A stretch of 64,000 nucleotides of DNA, taken from the NCBI RefSeq assembly GCF_000702665.1, contig NZ_JNJA01000001.1:310001-374000 (forward strand), read 5' to 3'. The DNA is from Solidesulfovibrio alcoholivorans DSM 5433. GTDB taxonomy: Bacteria; Desulfobacterota; Desulfovibrionia; Desulfovibrionales; Desulfovibrionaceae. Numbering within the stretch: the first letter of the stretch is position 1; every line of letters starts with the position of its first letter. Under the pieces are notes generated by a model that saw only the letters and a list, made by a program, of their open reading frames with translations, had not been told where the DNA came from and did no database searches. The translations under genes were made by a program, and so were the position numbers. This document shows positions 1 through 8,033 of this stretch, in pieces.

Positions 1-982
1 CCATGGGCGGTCCCAGGCGTCTGGGGCCCACGCGGATGGCCTCGCGGGAGACGCTTATGGCCGAGTCGCCGCCGACGCCGATGGAGCGGGTGCGCAGCGC
101 CCGCACGAGCGTGGGCCGGCCGGCGATGGCGATGCCCTCGTTTTCGACCAGCGGCGCGCCCGCGGCGAAGACGGCGATGTCCGTGGTGGTGCCGCCGATG
201 TCGAGGATGACGGAGTCCTCGGCGATGTCGCACACGGCGATGATGCCCATGACCGAGGCGGCCGGGCCGGAAAGGATGGACTGCACGGGCAGGGCGCGCG
301 ACACGGCAAGCGGCATGGTGCCGCCGTCGGCCTTGAGGACGCTTATGATGTCCGGCGCGATGCCGAGTTCGCGCACGGATTGCTCCACGGCGTCGCAGAA
401 GCGGTTGTAGACGCGCCAGACGGCGCTGTTGAAGTACGCCGTGGCGATGCGCCGGCCAAAGCCCAGGCGACCGGAAAATTCGTGCCCCAGGGACACGCAG
501 TCCGAATGCGGGGCGAGCAGTTCGCGCAGGGCCAGTTCCTGCTCGGGATGGCGGGTGGAGAATTTGGTGACGGCGGCATGGACCGTGACGCCGGCGGCGT
601 CGCAGGCGCGCAGGGCCTCCCGCGCGGCGGCCATGTCCAGGGCGGCGGTTTCGCGGCCCCGGTGGTCGATGGCCCCGGGCAGGACGTAATAGTGCTCGCC
701 CAGACGGTAGGCCTCGGGGTCGATGCCCGGGCCGCCGGACACGATCGCGCCCACGGGGTCAGCCGTTCCCTCGACGATGGCGTTGGTGGAAAGCGTGGTC
801 GAGAGGTTGAGCCGCGAGACGGCCCCGGGGCCCGCCACGGCGGCGATGCTGGCCAGGGCCTCGCGAATGGAGGCGAGCAGGTCGTCGTGGTTGGTGCGCA
901 GCTTGGCGCAGGCAACGACGCCTTCCGGCCCGATCAGGACCGCATCCGTATGGGTTCCGCCGACGTCGATGCCGCACAGCAT
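1..982 (-). CDS. Hydantoinase/oxoprolinase family protein, N-terminal part (3' end outside window)
   Basis: The frame runs off the left edge of the window, so 327 codons of the N-terminal part are visible and no stop is seen. The family hydrolyses hydantoins or 5-oxoproline in an ATP-dependent way in the cytoplasm. The first residues carry the ASKHA phosphate-binding motif GIDVGGTHTDAV, and a second one, LDIGGTTTDIAVF, lies near residue 290, as expected for this fold. The ATG at 982 is chosen because the protein begins MLCGIDVGG, the usual spacing for the family; the overlapping upstream ATGs are in another frame. It points the same way as the FUSC gene and lies 63 bp downstream of it. The real substrate cannot be told from sequence. 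Confidence 0.9.
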   Translation of the reverse strand, partial: MLCGIDVGGTHTDAVLIGPEGVVACAKLRTNHDDLLASIREALASIAAVAGPGAVSRLNLSTTLSTNAIVEGTADPVGAIVSGGPGIDPEAYRLGEHYYVLPGAIDHRGRETAALDMAAAREALRACDAAGVTVHAAVTKFSTRHPEQELALRELLAPHSDCVSLGHEFSGRLGFGRRIATAYFNSAVWRVYNRFCDAVEQSVRELGIAPDIISVLKADGGTMPLAVSRALPVQSILSGPAASVMGIIAVCDIAEDSVILDIGGTTTDIAVFAAGAPLVENEGIAIAGRPTLVRALRTRSIGVGGDSAISVSREAIRVGPRRLGPPM

Positions 983-1045
983 GAAGCGACCGTAGCATCA
1001 TGGCCGCCCGGCGTCGAGATGGCCGGATGCGGGATTCGCCGCGGG

Positions 1046-3184
1046 CTAAAGGACTGCCGCGGCCTTTGCGGCGTCGTAAATCTCGGCCAGTTGCCGGACG
1101 ATGTCCGGCCGGGACGAGCGTCCGATGCCGGCGGCGGGCGTAAACGCCTCGGGCGCGGCCGCGTCGCGAAGGCCCAGGGCGTCGCAGGCGTCCTGGGCCT
1201 GTCGCCCCAGGAGATCGGCATGCGCATCGTCCACGGGCGCGGGCGCAGTCTCCTGAAGCAGGAAAAGCACGGTGACAAGCCGCGTCAGGCGCGTGGCGGC
1301 CCCGGCCAGGGCGTCGCAGGCCGCACGGGCGGACGCCTGCGCATTGCCGCCCCGCCACTGGGCCACGGCCGCGGCCAGGGCCGCATTGGCGCGTTCGGCC
1401 CGGCGCTTGGTCGCGACGCTTTCGTGGTGGAAATGCTCCCCCCCGGCGGCCAGGGCGTTTCGCACCGTGCGCAGGTAGTCGCCGCTTGCCGTAAACGACG
1501 CGGCCAAGAGCCCGCGAATCCGCGCCTCGGACGGCACGCTCCACAGCAGGCTGGCCACGCCCCAGGCGGCGAGGCTTCCGGCCACGACGCAGCCCAGGCG
1601 CTCCACGGCGAGATGCCAGGGCAGCGTGGTGTCGAGGCTCGTCATGAGCACCACCGTGACCGTGATGAAAAAGACCGCCGTGCCGTAATGGCGGCGCATC
1701 AGGTAGGTAAATATCGCACAGCACGCGGCGATGACCGCGAGCAGCCAGGGCAGGGGCAACGTGCGCCACAACGGCAGCCCGGCGACAAGCGCGCCGGCCA
1801 CGGTGCCGGCCACGCGGTGGGCCATGCGCGCGCGGGTCAGACCGGCGCTCGGCTGGAGCACCACCAGCATGGAAAAGGGCAGCCAGGAGCCGTGAGGAAG
1901 CCCCAAGGCTTTGAACGCAGCCGCCGCGGCCATGAGCAGCAGGGAAAGCCCCAGGCTGTAGCGCACGAGGGCCGGGTCCAGGCGGCGGCGAAAGCTGAAG
2001 GTGCCGCCGAGGGGGCGGCCGATCCAGCGGGCGATGCGCCGGCGCTGCTCGCGGAAGGCGGCGCGGCCGGCGCGCGGCCGGCTGATCTGGCGCAGGGCAC
2101 TTTCGGTTTCCGCGAAGCGGCCGGCGGTTTCGGCCACGAGCGCCGCCAGCCGGCCGTCCGCGGCATCGCCGTACGCGGCCGCGCGCTCCAGGGCTTCGCG
2201 CGCGGCGTGCATGGCCCCCACCGCGATGCGCATGGACCCCGGCCGGGGCCGGACCACCACGTGGGCCACGGTATTGGCGGCCTTGGCCAACAGGTCCAGG
2301 GCCTCGGGCAACGCGTCGCCTGCGCCGGGGCAGGCCTCCAGGGCGCGCAGGGCGGTCAGGCGTGCCGCGAAACGGGCGGCGGCCAGATTGGCCGCGGCGA
2401 GGTTGTTCCAGAAGGGATGCGCCCCGGGACCGGCCAAGGGCGCGATCTGGGAGTAGGCGGCATCGAGCGTGGCGCGAAGCGCGCGTTCGAGCCCTGCGGC
2501 GGTCCCTTCGCCTGCCGCGTCGCCGCTTCGCAGGCTGCGGGCCACGGCGCGGGCAAGGCCGGCCACGCCCACCCAGTTGCGCCCGACCAGGCGGCGCAGC
2601 GGATATTGCGGCCGCAGCGGCCAGTAGGCGAGCAGGCAGGCCACGCCGAAAAGGCCGCCGGCGAAGGTGGCCAGGGCGTGCGTCAGGGCCGCAGGGGCGA
2701 GCGCGGCCATGGGCGTTCCCAGGGGAGCCATGCCAAGCGCGGTGAAAAGGATCAGCGCGCAGGGCACGGCGGCACCGGGGCCGTAGTCGCGGCAGACCTG
2801 CCGCCACAGGCCGACGGAGAGCCCGAGCAGTCCCGTGACGGCCACGGCTCCGGCCAGGGAGCCCGCGGCCAGGGTGCCGCAGGCGGCGCTTGCGGCGAAG
2901 GCCACGGCGAGCAGGCACAGCAGGTTGAGCCGCAGCACGTACGGGCCTTCCACATCGACCAGGGCGATGCTGTGGGCGGAAAAGGCGGCGAACACGGCGT
3001 CCTGGGGCGAGCCCAGGGCCAGCCCGGCGAGAAACGGGACCATGAAGACGACGGCCCCGCGCAAGGCGAGCAGCAGGCCGCGCAGGGCCTCGGCGCGTTG
3101 CGCCGGCTGCGCAATCCATTGGGAAACAAAGGGAATATCTGGAAGATAGGGCATCAGACGGCGGGAAACGGCGGCAAAGGACAT
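1046..3184 (-). CDS. FUSC family inner-membrane protein (aromatic acid exporter-like)
   Basis: The 712-residue product has the FUSC layout: a block of hydrophobic helices at about residues 39-200, a soluble alpha-helical stretch of about 190 residues, a second hydrophobic block at about 395-530 beginning with SLGLSLLLMAAAAAF, and a soluble C-terminal tail. Known relatives are YccS, YhfK and the AaeB component of aromatic acid efflux, which export small acidic compounds across the inner membrane. An AGGAG sits six bases before the ATG. No membrane-fusion partner gene is next to it, so the substrate and the need for an outer-membrane partner are open. It is followed by the hydantoinase gene, possibly co-transcribed. 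Confidence 0.85.
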   Translation of the reverse strand: MSFAAVSRRLMPYLPDIPFVSQWIAQPAQRAEALRGLLLALRGAVVFMVPFLAGLALGSPQDAVFAAFSAHSIALVDVEGPYVLRLNLLCLLAVAFAASAACGTLAAGSLAGAVAVTGLLGLSVGLWRQVCRDYGPGAAVPCALILFTALGMAPLGTPMAALAPAALTHALATFAGGLFGVACLLAYWPLRPQYPLRRLVGRNWVGVAGLARAVARSLRSGDAAGEGTAAGLERALRATLDAAYSQIAPLAGPGAHPFWNNLAAANLAAARFAARLTALRALEACPGAGDALPEALDLLAKAANTVAHVVVRPRPGSMRIAVGAMHAAREALERAAAYGDAADGRLAALVAETAGRFAETESALRQISRPRAGRAAFREQRRRIARWIGRPLGGTFSFRRRLDPALVRYSLGLSLLLMAAAAAFKALGLPHGSWLPFSMLVVLQPSAGLTRARMAHRVAGTVAGALVAGLPLWRTLPLPWLLAVIAACCAIFTYLMRRHYGTAVFFITVTVVLMTSLDTTLPWHLAVERLGCVVAGSLAAWGVASLLWSVPSEARIRGLLAASFTASGDYLRTVRNALAAGGEHFHHESVATKRRAERANAALAAAVAQWRGGNAQASARAACDALAGAATRLTRLVTVLFLLQETAPAPVDDAHADLLGRQAQDACDALGLRDAAAPEAFTPAAGIGRSSRPDIVRQLAEIYDAAKAAAVL

Positions 3185-3221
3185 GCCGGGCTCCTACTCC
3201 CGCCCCCTGCGGCTGTAAAGG

Positions 3222-4001
3222 TCAGATGACGCCGGCGACGAGCAGGGCGGAAAGCACGAGCAGCATGGCCCCGACCAGGCGGTGCAGGGTTTCGATGGTC
3301 ATCTTGCGCAAAAGCCGCGCGCCGACAAACGCCCCGGCAAAGGCGCAGGCCGTGGCGGCCGCAAGCAGGCCCAGGTTGCCGGCCACATCCGGCACGGACA
3401 GGTGGGAGACGTAGACGGACAGGCGCGTGGCGTCCACCATGCAGGCCACGACCACGCCCGTGGCGATGAACGTCTCCTTGGACAGGCCCAGGCGCAACAA
3501 AAAGGCGCTGCGAAACGCGCCCTGGTGCCCGGAAAGGCCGCCGAAAAACCCCGAAACCAGCCCGCCCACGGGCAAAAGGCCCGGCGGCAGGCCCCGGCCC
3601 TTGAGCGTATGCGCGATCTCGAGCCAGGAGAAGACGCCGACGAGCAGCCCGACCACGAGCTTGACCGGGGTGACGGCAAGGAAGCGCCCGAACAGGGAAT
3701 AGGCATAAAGGGGCGGCAGATCGGCAAGCCACAGGAGCAACGCCGCGCCGGCGAAGCTCGCGAACACGGCCGGCAGACCGAACCGCAGACAGGCACGGCG
3801 ATCGGCCTTGCCCGCGAACAGGGCCAGCTTGAAGAGGTTGTTGGCGAAATGCACGAGCGCGGTCATGGCCACGGCGGCTTCGATGGGAAAAAAGACGGCC
3901 ATGACCGGGGTGAGGATGGTGCCGAGGCCGAAGCCGGAGAAAAGCGTCAGAGCCGAGGCGGCAAGGGCCGTGGCGCACACGGCGATGAAGGCGGCGGACA
4001 T
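3222..4001 (-). CDS. TauE/SafE-type sulfite/organosulfur exporter family permease
   Basis: This 259-residue membrane protein has about eight hydrophobic helices in two similar halves. The N-terminal half has FSGFGLGTILTPVMAVFF and the C-terminal half has GLVSGFFGGLSGHQGAFRSA; the second is the glycine-rich signature of the TauE/SafE (formerly DUF81) family. Members move sulfite, sulfoacetate or other small anions across the inner membrane. The start at 4001 (MSAAFIAV) is preferred over an in-frame ATG 75 bases upstream, because the extra residues are polar and the family starts directly with the first helix. In a sulfate reducer a sulfur-compound substrate is plausible but not shown. Confidence 0.85.
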   Translation of the reverse strand: MSAAFIAVCATALAASALTLFSGFGLGTILTPVMAVFFPIEAAVAMTALVHFANNLFKLALFAGKADRRACLRFGLPAVFASFAGAALLLWLADLPPLYAYSLFGRFLAVTPVKLVVGLLVGVFSWLEIAHTLKGRGLPPGLLPVGGLVSGFFGGLSGHQGAFRSAFLLRLGLSKETFIATGVVVACMVDATRLSVYVSHLSVPDVAGNLGLLAAATACAFAGAFVGARLLRKMTIETLHRLVGAMLLVLSALLVAGVI

Positions 4002-4079
4002 CGGGACTCCGGAATCTGTCGTATCGGAGTGGGACGCTACACCGGAATGGCGACGGTCCTGTGACGCCGCAGGCACGCG

Positions 4080-4541
4080 TCAGCCCCGCCCGTAGCGCCC
4101 CATGAGCGTGGCCGAGGCCAGGATGTGTCCCTTGGCGGCGCGCAGGAGCTCGGCCTTGGTCGCGCCGGGCGGCAGGTCGAGCATGGCGTCGAGGGCGTAG
4201 AGCGTGAAGAAGTAGCGGTGGACGCCGCTTGGCGGGCAAGGGCCGCCGTAGCCGTAGCACCCCCAGCTGTTGCTTCCCGACAGACTGCCGTCGGGATAGG
4301 CCGGGGCCTGGTGCAGGCCCTCGGGCAGGCCGGGCGTGGCCGGGGAAAGGTTGTAGAGCACGAAATGGTCCCAGACCCCGGCCGACGCGTCGGGATCGTC
4401 GCAGATGAGGACGAGGCTCGCCGCCTCGGCCGGGACGCCGGCAAAAGCCAGCGGCGGCGACAGGTCCGCGCCGTCGCAGGCGTAGCGCGACGGAATGGGG
4501 CCTTCATGGACAAAAGCCGGGGAGGCAAGGGTCATCGCCAT
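4080..4541 (-). CDS. YbhB/YbcL family PEBP-like protein
   Basis: The 153-residue protein matches the bacterial phosphatidylethanolamine-binding-protein/Raf kinase inhibitor-like family. Seen motifs are DLSPPLAF, the CDDPDA loop, a WDHFVLYNL strand and GVHRYFFTLYALD, which together line the small anion-binding pocket. There is no signal peptide, so it is likely cytoplasmic. Family members bind small phosphorylated or acidic ligands; their cellular role is mostly unknown. It lies downstream of the aldolase gene on the same strand, separated by a strong hairpin, so it is probably transcribed separately. Confidence 0.9.
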   Translation of the reverse strand: MAMTLASPAFVHEGPIPSRYACDGADLSPPLAFAGVPAEAASLVLICDDPDASAGVWDHFVLYNLSPATPGLPEGLHQAPAYPDGSLSGSNSWGCYGYGGPCPPSGVHRYFFTLYALDAMLDLPPGATKAELLRAAKGHILASATLMGRYGRG

Positions 4542-4553
4542 GGCTGACTCCTC

Positions 4554-4586
4554 GTCGCCGCCGGGGGCGGGCCTCCCGGCGGCGAC
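4554..4586 (-). terminator. GC-rich 12-bp inverted repeat after fba
   Basis: GTCGCCGCCGGG and CCCGGCGGCGAC form perfect 12-base arms around a nine-base loop, 22 bases after the end of the aldolase gene as read on the minus strand. No U-run follows, so it is a stem that could end or stabilise the fba message rather than a classical intrinsic terminator. Confidence 0.5.
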
Positions 4587-4608
4587 AGTGCGCGGTCGAA
4601 AACGCCCT

Positions 4609-5883
4609 TTAATCGTCGAAATCGCCTTCCGGTCCCTTGTCGCCGCTGATGGACGCCGCGCGTTCGAGAATTTTCTCGCGCGTCCAGGCGGCCGGGTCCT
4701 CGATGCGCCCGGCCTTGGGGCCGAGGTCGTAGGTGCCGGCGGCGAGCAGTTCCCCGATGGCCAGGGAGCCGGTGCCGGCGGCGTTGAACACGTCGGTCAG
4801 CAGTCCGTAGACGAATTCGGCCACGGCATCGACCATGCGCGCCCGCACGGCGGTGGGCTGGGCAAGGAGTTTTTTCTCAAACACGCAGTTGAGCTTCTTG
4901 TAGTCGCCGGCCTTGATGGCCTTGCCGTCGGCGTAGGCGGTCATCTCGGCCCACAGCGCATCGTCCAGGCCCTTTTCCGGTTCCTTGATGAAGGCCCCGG
5001 CCGCGTCCATGATGGCGTTGCCGTAGTCGTTGACGGCCACGCCCCAGGAGACCATCTGCAGGGCCGTGGCCACGTTGGCCTTGGTCGTCGCGGTCTTGGC
5101 GGCGATTTCCCTGAGCTTTTCCGAGGAGTTGCCCGAGGTGCCGTGCTGGGCACCGGAGATGCCGTAGGGGGTGAGGGCCTCGTGGATGCGCGCGGTCAGG
5201 CCCACCTGGATGCCCGTGGCCGAGGCCTCGATGCCATGGGTGGTGCCGTTGTTGAGCGCGATCCAGTCCGGATGGATGTCGTGGGCATTGAGGCCCTTGA
5301 TGAGGAAAAGCGCCTCCTCGGGCGTGGACAGGCCGGATTTGCCCTTGATCTCGCCGACTTCCGTCTCGTAGCCGGCCCAGGTCGGCACGTAGGGGGCCAG
5401 CGCGATGTTGGCCAGCAGGTTTTCCGCGTCGGGCAGGTGGGAGGCGTCGATGGCGATGGAAGTGATGCCGGCCTCGAACAGGGTGGGGATCTCCACCTGG
5501 GCCTCGGCCACGTCGCCGGGCTTCTTGATGCCGTAGTGGTCGGCGTGGATGGCCACGGGCACGGTGACGCCCAGCTCGTTGGCGGCCTGGTCGGCCTGGC
5601 GGGCGATGTTCCACATGTTGACGTCGCAGTAGTTAGATTCGGAGCGGGCGATTTCGAGGATGATGGCCGCGTCCGCGCGCTGGGCGGCGAGCAGCGCCCC
5701 GCGCAGCACGAAATTGCTGCGGGCGTTGCCCGCGATGGTCATGGCGTGGCCTTTCTTGCGCATGGCCCGGTCGATGGCCTTGCCGCTGACGAGCAGCGCC
5801 CGCGAATTGGGGAAGAGCTTCTTGATGTTGGGCGGACGGCCGACGGCCAGGGCCTGTTCGAAAGCGGTATCGGGCTTGGTCAT
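4609..5883 (-). CDS. fba: Class II fructose-bisphosphate aldolase
   Basis: The 424-residue protein cleaves fructose 1,6-bisphosphate to glyceraldehyde 3-phosphate and dihydroxyacetone phosphate, and runs the reverse step in gluconeogenesis. The metal-binding histidine motif HADHYG is at residues 113-118, followed by SIAIDASHLPD and by NNGTTHGIEA, and later ISGAQHGTSGN, in the order expected for class II enzymes. The length is above the roughly 350 residues of the short E. coli type and fits the longer variant class. AGGAGG lies five bases before the ATG. The enzyme needs a divalent metal, usually zinc. It appears to be a single-gene unit. Confidence 0.93.
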   Translation of the reverse strand: MTKPDTAFEQALAVGRPPNIKKLFPNSRALLVSGKAIDRAMRKKGHAMTIAGNARSNFVLRGALLAAQRADAAIILEIARSESNYCDVNMWNIARQADQAANELGVTVPVAIHADHYGIKKPGDVAEAQVEIPTLFEAGITSIAIDASHLPDAENLLANIALAPYVPTWAGYETEVGEIKGKSGLSTPEEALFLIKGLNAHDIHPDWIALNNGTTHGIEASATGIQVGLTARIHEALTPYGISGAQHGTSGNSSEKLREIAAKTATTKANVATALQMVSWGVAVNDYGNAIMDAAGAFIKEPEKGLDDALWAEMTAYADGKAIKAGDYKKLNCVFEKKLLAQPTAVRARMVDAVAEFVYGLLTDVFNAAGTGSLAIGELLAAGTYDLGPKAGRIEDPAAWTREKILERAASISGDKGPEGDFDD

Positions 5884-5980
5884 GCATTCCTCCTGGGCTT
5901 CATGCCGGGCCGTGGCCCGGGGCGCGGACGGGCGTATCCGGTGTCGCTGCGCCGTTTGGTGATTCCATGCGCCGCGCGTT

Positions 5981-6427
5981 TCAAAACGGCGCGAAAAGGT
6001 CCTTGATGCCGTGGCGCTCGAGGATGGCCGCGGCGGCGGGATCGTTCGCCGTGGCGGCGAGCAGGGCGGCCACGGACGGGGCCAGCAGCGACCGCACGGC
6101 GGGGTAGCTGATGCCGGCCAGGCGTTCGGCCAGGGCCGTCAGGCGCGCCAGGTTGGCGTCGGCGGGCGCGGACCGGCAGCGGCCCAGGATGTCGCAGGAC
6201 ACCACGTCCTCGACGCTTGCCGCCGGCAGTTCGGCCACGTAGACCGCGCCGCCGCACACGGCGCAGGTCACTTCGCCCGGCGCGGTCGCGGCGACGGGCA
6301 GGGTCCACTGGGAAGTGGTATTGCCGCAGGCGTCGAATTTCCGCATGTGGAAGAAAACGCTTTCCGCAGCCCAGCCGAAATCGGCATGACTGGGGTCGTT
6401 GATGCAAAAAAGCTTGCGCGACAGCAT
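5981..6427 (-). CDS. Cysteine-containing hypothetical protein
   Basis: The function is not recognised. The 148-residue product has an early cysteine (CINDPSHADFGW), a second at DACGN and a CAVCGG pair near residue 55, which together suggest a small zinc-binding or ribbon-like N-terminal domain. The C-terminal half is alanine/leucine-rich and helical. AAGGAG is well placed before the ATG. There is no signal peptide. It lies alone between fba and the divergent EamA transporter gene. It could be a rubredoxin-like or zinc-ribbon regulator, but the spacing matches no family I can name. Confidence 0.7.
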   Translation of the reverse strand: MLSRKLFCINDPSHADFGWAAESVFFHMRKFDACGNTTSQWTLPVAATAPGEVTCAVCGGAVYVAELPAASVEDVVSCDILGRCRSAPADANLARLTALAERLAGISYPAVRSLLAPSVAALLAATANDPAAAAILERHGIKDLFAPF

Positions 6428-6603
6428 ACTCGCTCCTTTTGCCCGGATGCCGGGCGCACTCTTTCCCGCATAGTACGAGCCGGCGAAACAATCAATAAAC
6501 GCGGCCCGGTTTCCCTCACGTCACAAGGTTTTTCCCTTTTGTTTACGGCCTGATTCTGCTACCGCATGCCTCGCCCGGCCGAACCCGTCCGGAGGGAGCC
6601 CGC

Positions 6604-7503
6604 ATGTCCGGATACGTCTACGTCCTTGTCGCCGCCTCGCTTTGGGGGCTCATCGGCCCGTTGTCCAAACTGAGCTTCGCCGCCGGCATGGACACGGTGG
6701 AAGTGGCGTTTTGGCGCACCACCTTGGCCTGGTTCTTTTTCGCCGGCCAGGCCATGTGCGCCCGGGAAGTCCGCATCGCCCCGCGCGACCTGCCGGCCGT
6801 GGCCGGATTCGGCGTGGCCGGCATCGCCGGCCTGTTCGGCGCGTACGTCGTGGCCGTCGAGGCCGGAGGCGCGGCGTTGGCTTCGGTGCTGCTCTATACC
6901 GCCCCGGCCTGGGTGGCGCTCCTCTCCTGGCTGTTCCTCAAGGAGCCCATGGGCGGCTTCAAGCTCGCGGCCGTGGCGGCCACGGTCCTCGGCGTGGCCG
7001 GGGTGAGCCTGGGACCGGGGTTTTCCGGAGAAGCCGCCTGCGGCGGCAAGGCCATCTTCTTTGGCCTGCTCTCCGGTGTGACATACGCTTTGTATTACAT
7101 CTTCGGGAAGTACTACCTTTCCCGCTACCGCACACCCACGCTTTTCCTCTACGCCCTGCCCGTGGGCTCCCTGACCCTGCTGCCGTTCGTGCATTTCACG
7201 CGGCCGACCCTGGCCGGGGCCGTACCCTGCCTGCTGCTGGCCATTTTCTCCACCTACGGCGCGTATTCGATTTATTACGCGGGCCTCAAGCGCCTGGAAG
7301 CCACGCGGGCGGCCGTGGTCGCCACCCTGGAGCCGGTCATCGCCGCCGTGCTCGCCTACGCCATGTTCGGCGAGCGCTTCAGCTTCGTGGGCTACCTGGG
7401 CGCGGGGCTCATCATCGGTTCGGTGCTGCTCACCATCTGGGACGGGGCCAGGGAGCGCTTGCGCGCGCCGCTGCCCGGCCAGGCGGACTCCCGCGCAGGC
7501 TAA
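6604..7503 (+). CDS. EamA/DMT superfamily transporter
   Basis: The 299-residue protein has ten hydrophobic helices arranged as two EamA repeats. The first repeat starts VYVLVAASLWGLIGPLSKLS and carries WRTTLAWFFF; the second ends with the typical LEPVIAAVLAYAMFGERF and GAGLIIGSVLL. The drug/metabolite transporter superfamily moves metabolites such as amino acids, nucleosides or drugs across the inner membrane, usually outward. GGAGGGAG precedes the ATG. It is divergent from the hypothetical gene at 6427, with a 176-base shared upstream region in which I see no clear promoter. The substrate cannot be predicted. Confidence 0.9.
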   Translation: MSGYVYVLVAASLWGLIGPLSKLSFAAGMDTVEVAFWRTTLAWFFFAGQAMCAREVRIAPRDLPAVAGFGVAGIAGLFGAYVVAVEAGGAALASVLLYTAPAWVALLSWLFLKEPMGGFKLAAVAATVLGVAGVSLGPGFSGEAACGGKAIFFGLLSGVTYALYYIFGKYYLSRYRTPTLFLYALPVGSLTLLPFVHFTRPTLAGAVPCLLLAIFSTYGAYSIYYAGLKRLEATRAAVVATLEPVIAAVLAYAMFGERFSFVGYLGAGLIIGSVLLTIWDGARERLRAPLPGQADSRAG

Positions 7504-7573
7504 AGAAGGGCCGCGCCAGGGTCGATGAGGCGTACAGGGGGATTTTCGCACAGGTCCCGGAGCGTGCCGCCGC

Positions 7574-7891
7574 ATGAACGAAATCGATCTCAACGCCACG
7601 CTGGGCGGAGCCGAGTCGGCCGCAAAGACCGAAGCGTCCGCCGCGCGCCAGGAAGCGCACGTCGCCGCGATGTCCCGCGAGCCCGACCGCGACACCGTGC
7701 GCGTGGAGGCGCTTGCCAAGGCCACGGCCTCGCGCCTGGTCACCGACGAGGCCACGCGCGTGGTGCAAGTCGAGATCCTCGACCCGGCGACCCGCAGGGT
7801 GCTGCGCGCCTTTCCGGACGACGACTGGCTCAAGGTGGTGCGCGCGCTGCAAGCCATGGCCGGCGAGGCCATCGTGGACAAAAAGACCTAG
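7574..7891 (+). CDS. FlaG-like small protein
   Basis: The 105-residue protein is disordered and acidic or alanine-rich up to about residue 55. It then has RVVQVEILDPATRRVLRAFP followed by a helix DDDWLKVVRALQAMAG. This resembles the FlaG domain consensus (VVKVxDxxTGEVIRQIP then a helix), a small cytoplasmic protein often encoded near flagellin or filament-cap genes. No flagellar gene is nearby, so a flagellar role is only suggested. It follows the EamA gene by 70 bases on the same strand. A GGAG lies 11 bases before the ATG, a rather long spacing. Confidence 0.65.
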   Translation: MNEIDLNATLGGAESAAKTEASAARQEAHVAAMSREPDRDTVRVEALAKATASRLVTDEATRVVQVEILDPATRRVLRAFPDDDWLKVVRALQAMAGEAIVDKKT

Positions 7892-8033
7892 GCCGGCCCA
7901 CCCGTTCCCAACGCGCCTTCCTTGCCGGCTCACCCATTTTCCCTTAAATTAATATCGGATCACCCACGAAGACGGCTTGTGCGGCGTCAACGTCATCCTG
8001 TCACCTCAACCCCGTTTTGTTCGCGACGCCGCC

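Noticed and set aside
380-3229. Long plus-strand open frame of about 950 codons across the hydantoinase and FUSC genes
   Set aside because: It is antisense to two well-supported genes and its translation is low-complexity Gly/Arg/His/Gln, the typical result of reading GC-rich codons in the opposite frame.
7977-8033. TTG at 7977 as start of the sensor kinase
   Set aside because: The extra 19 residues are not part of the membrane segment, and ATG 8034 begins a normal N terminus.
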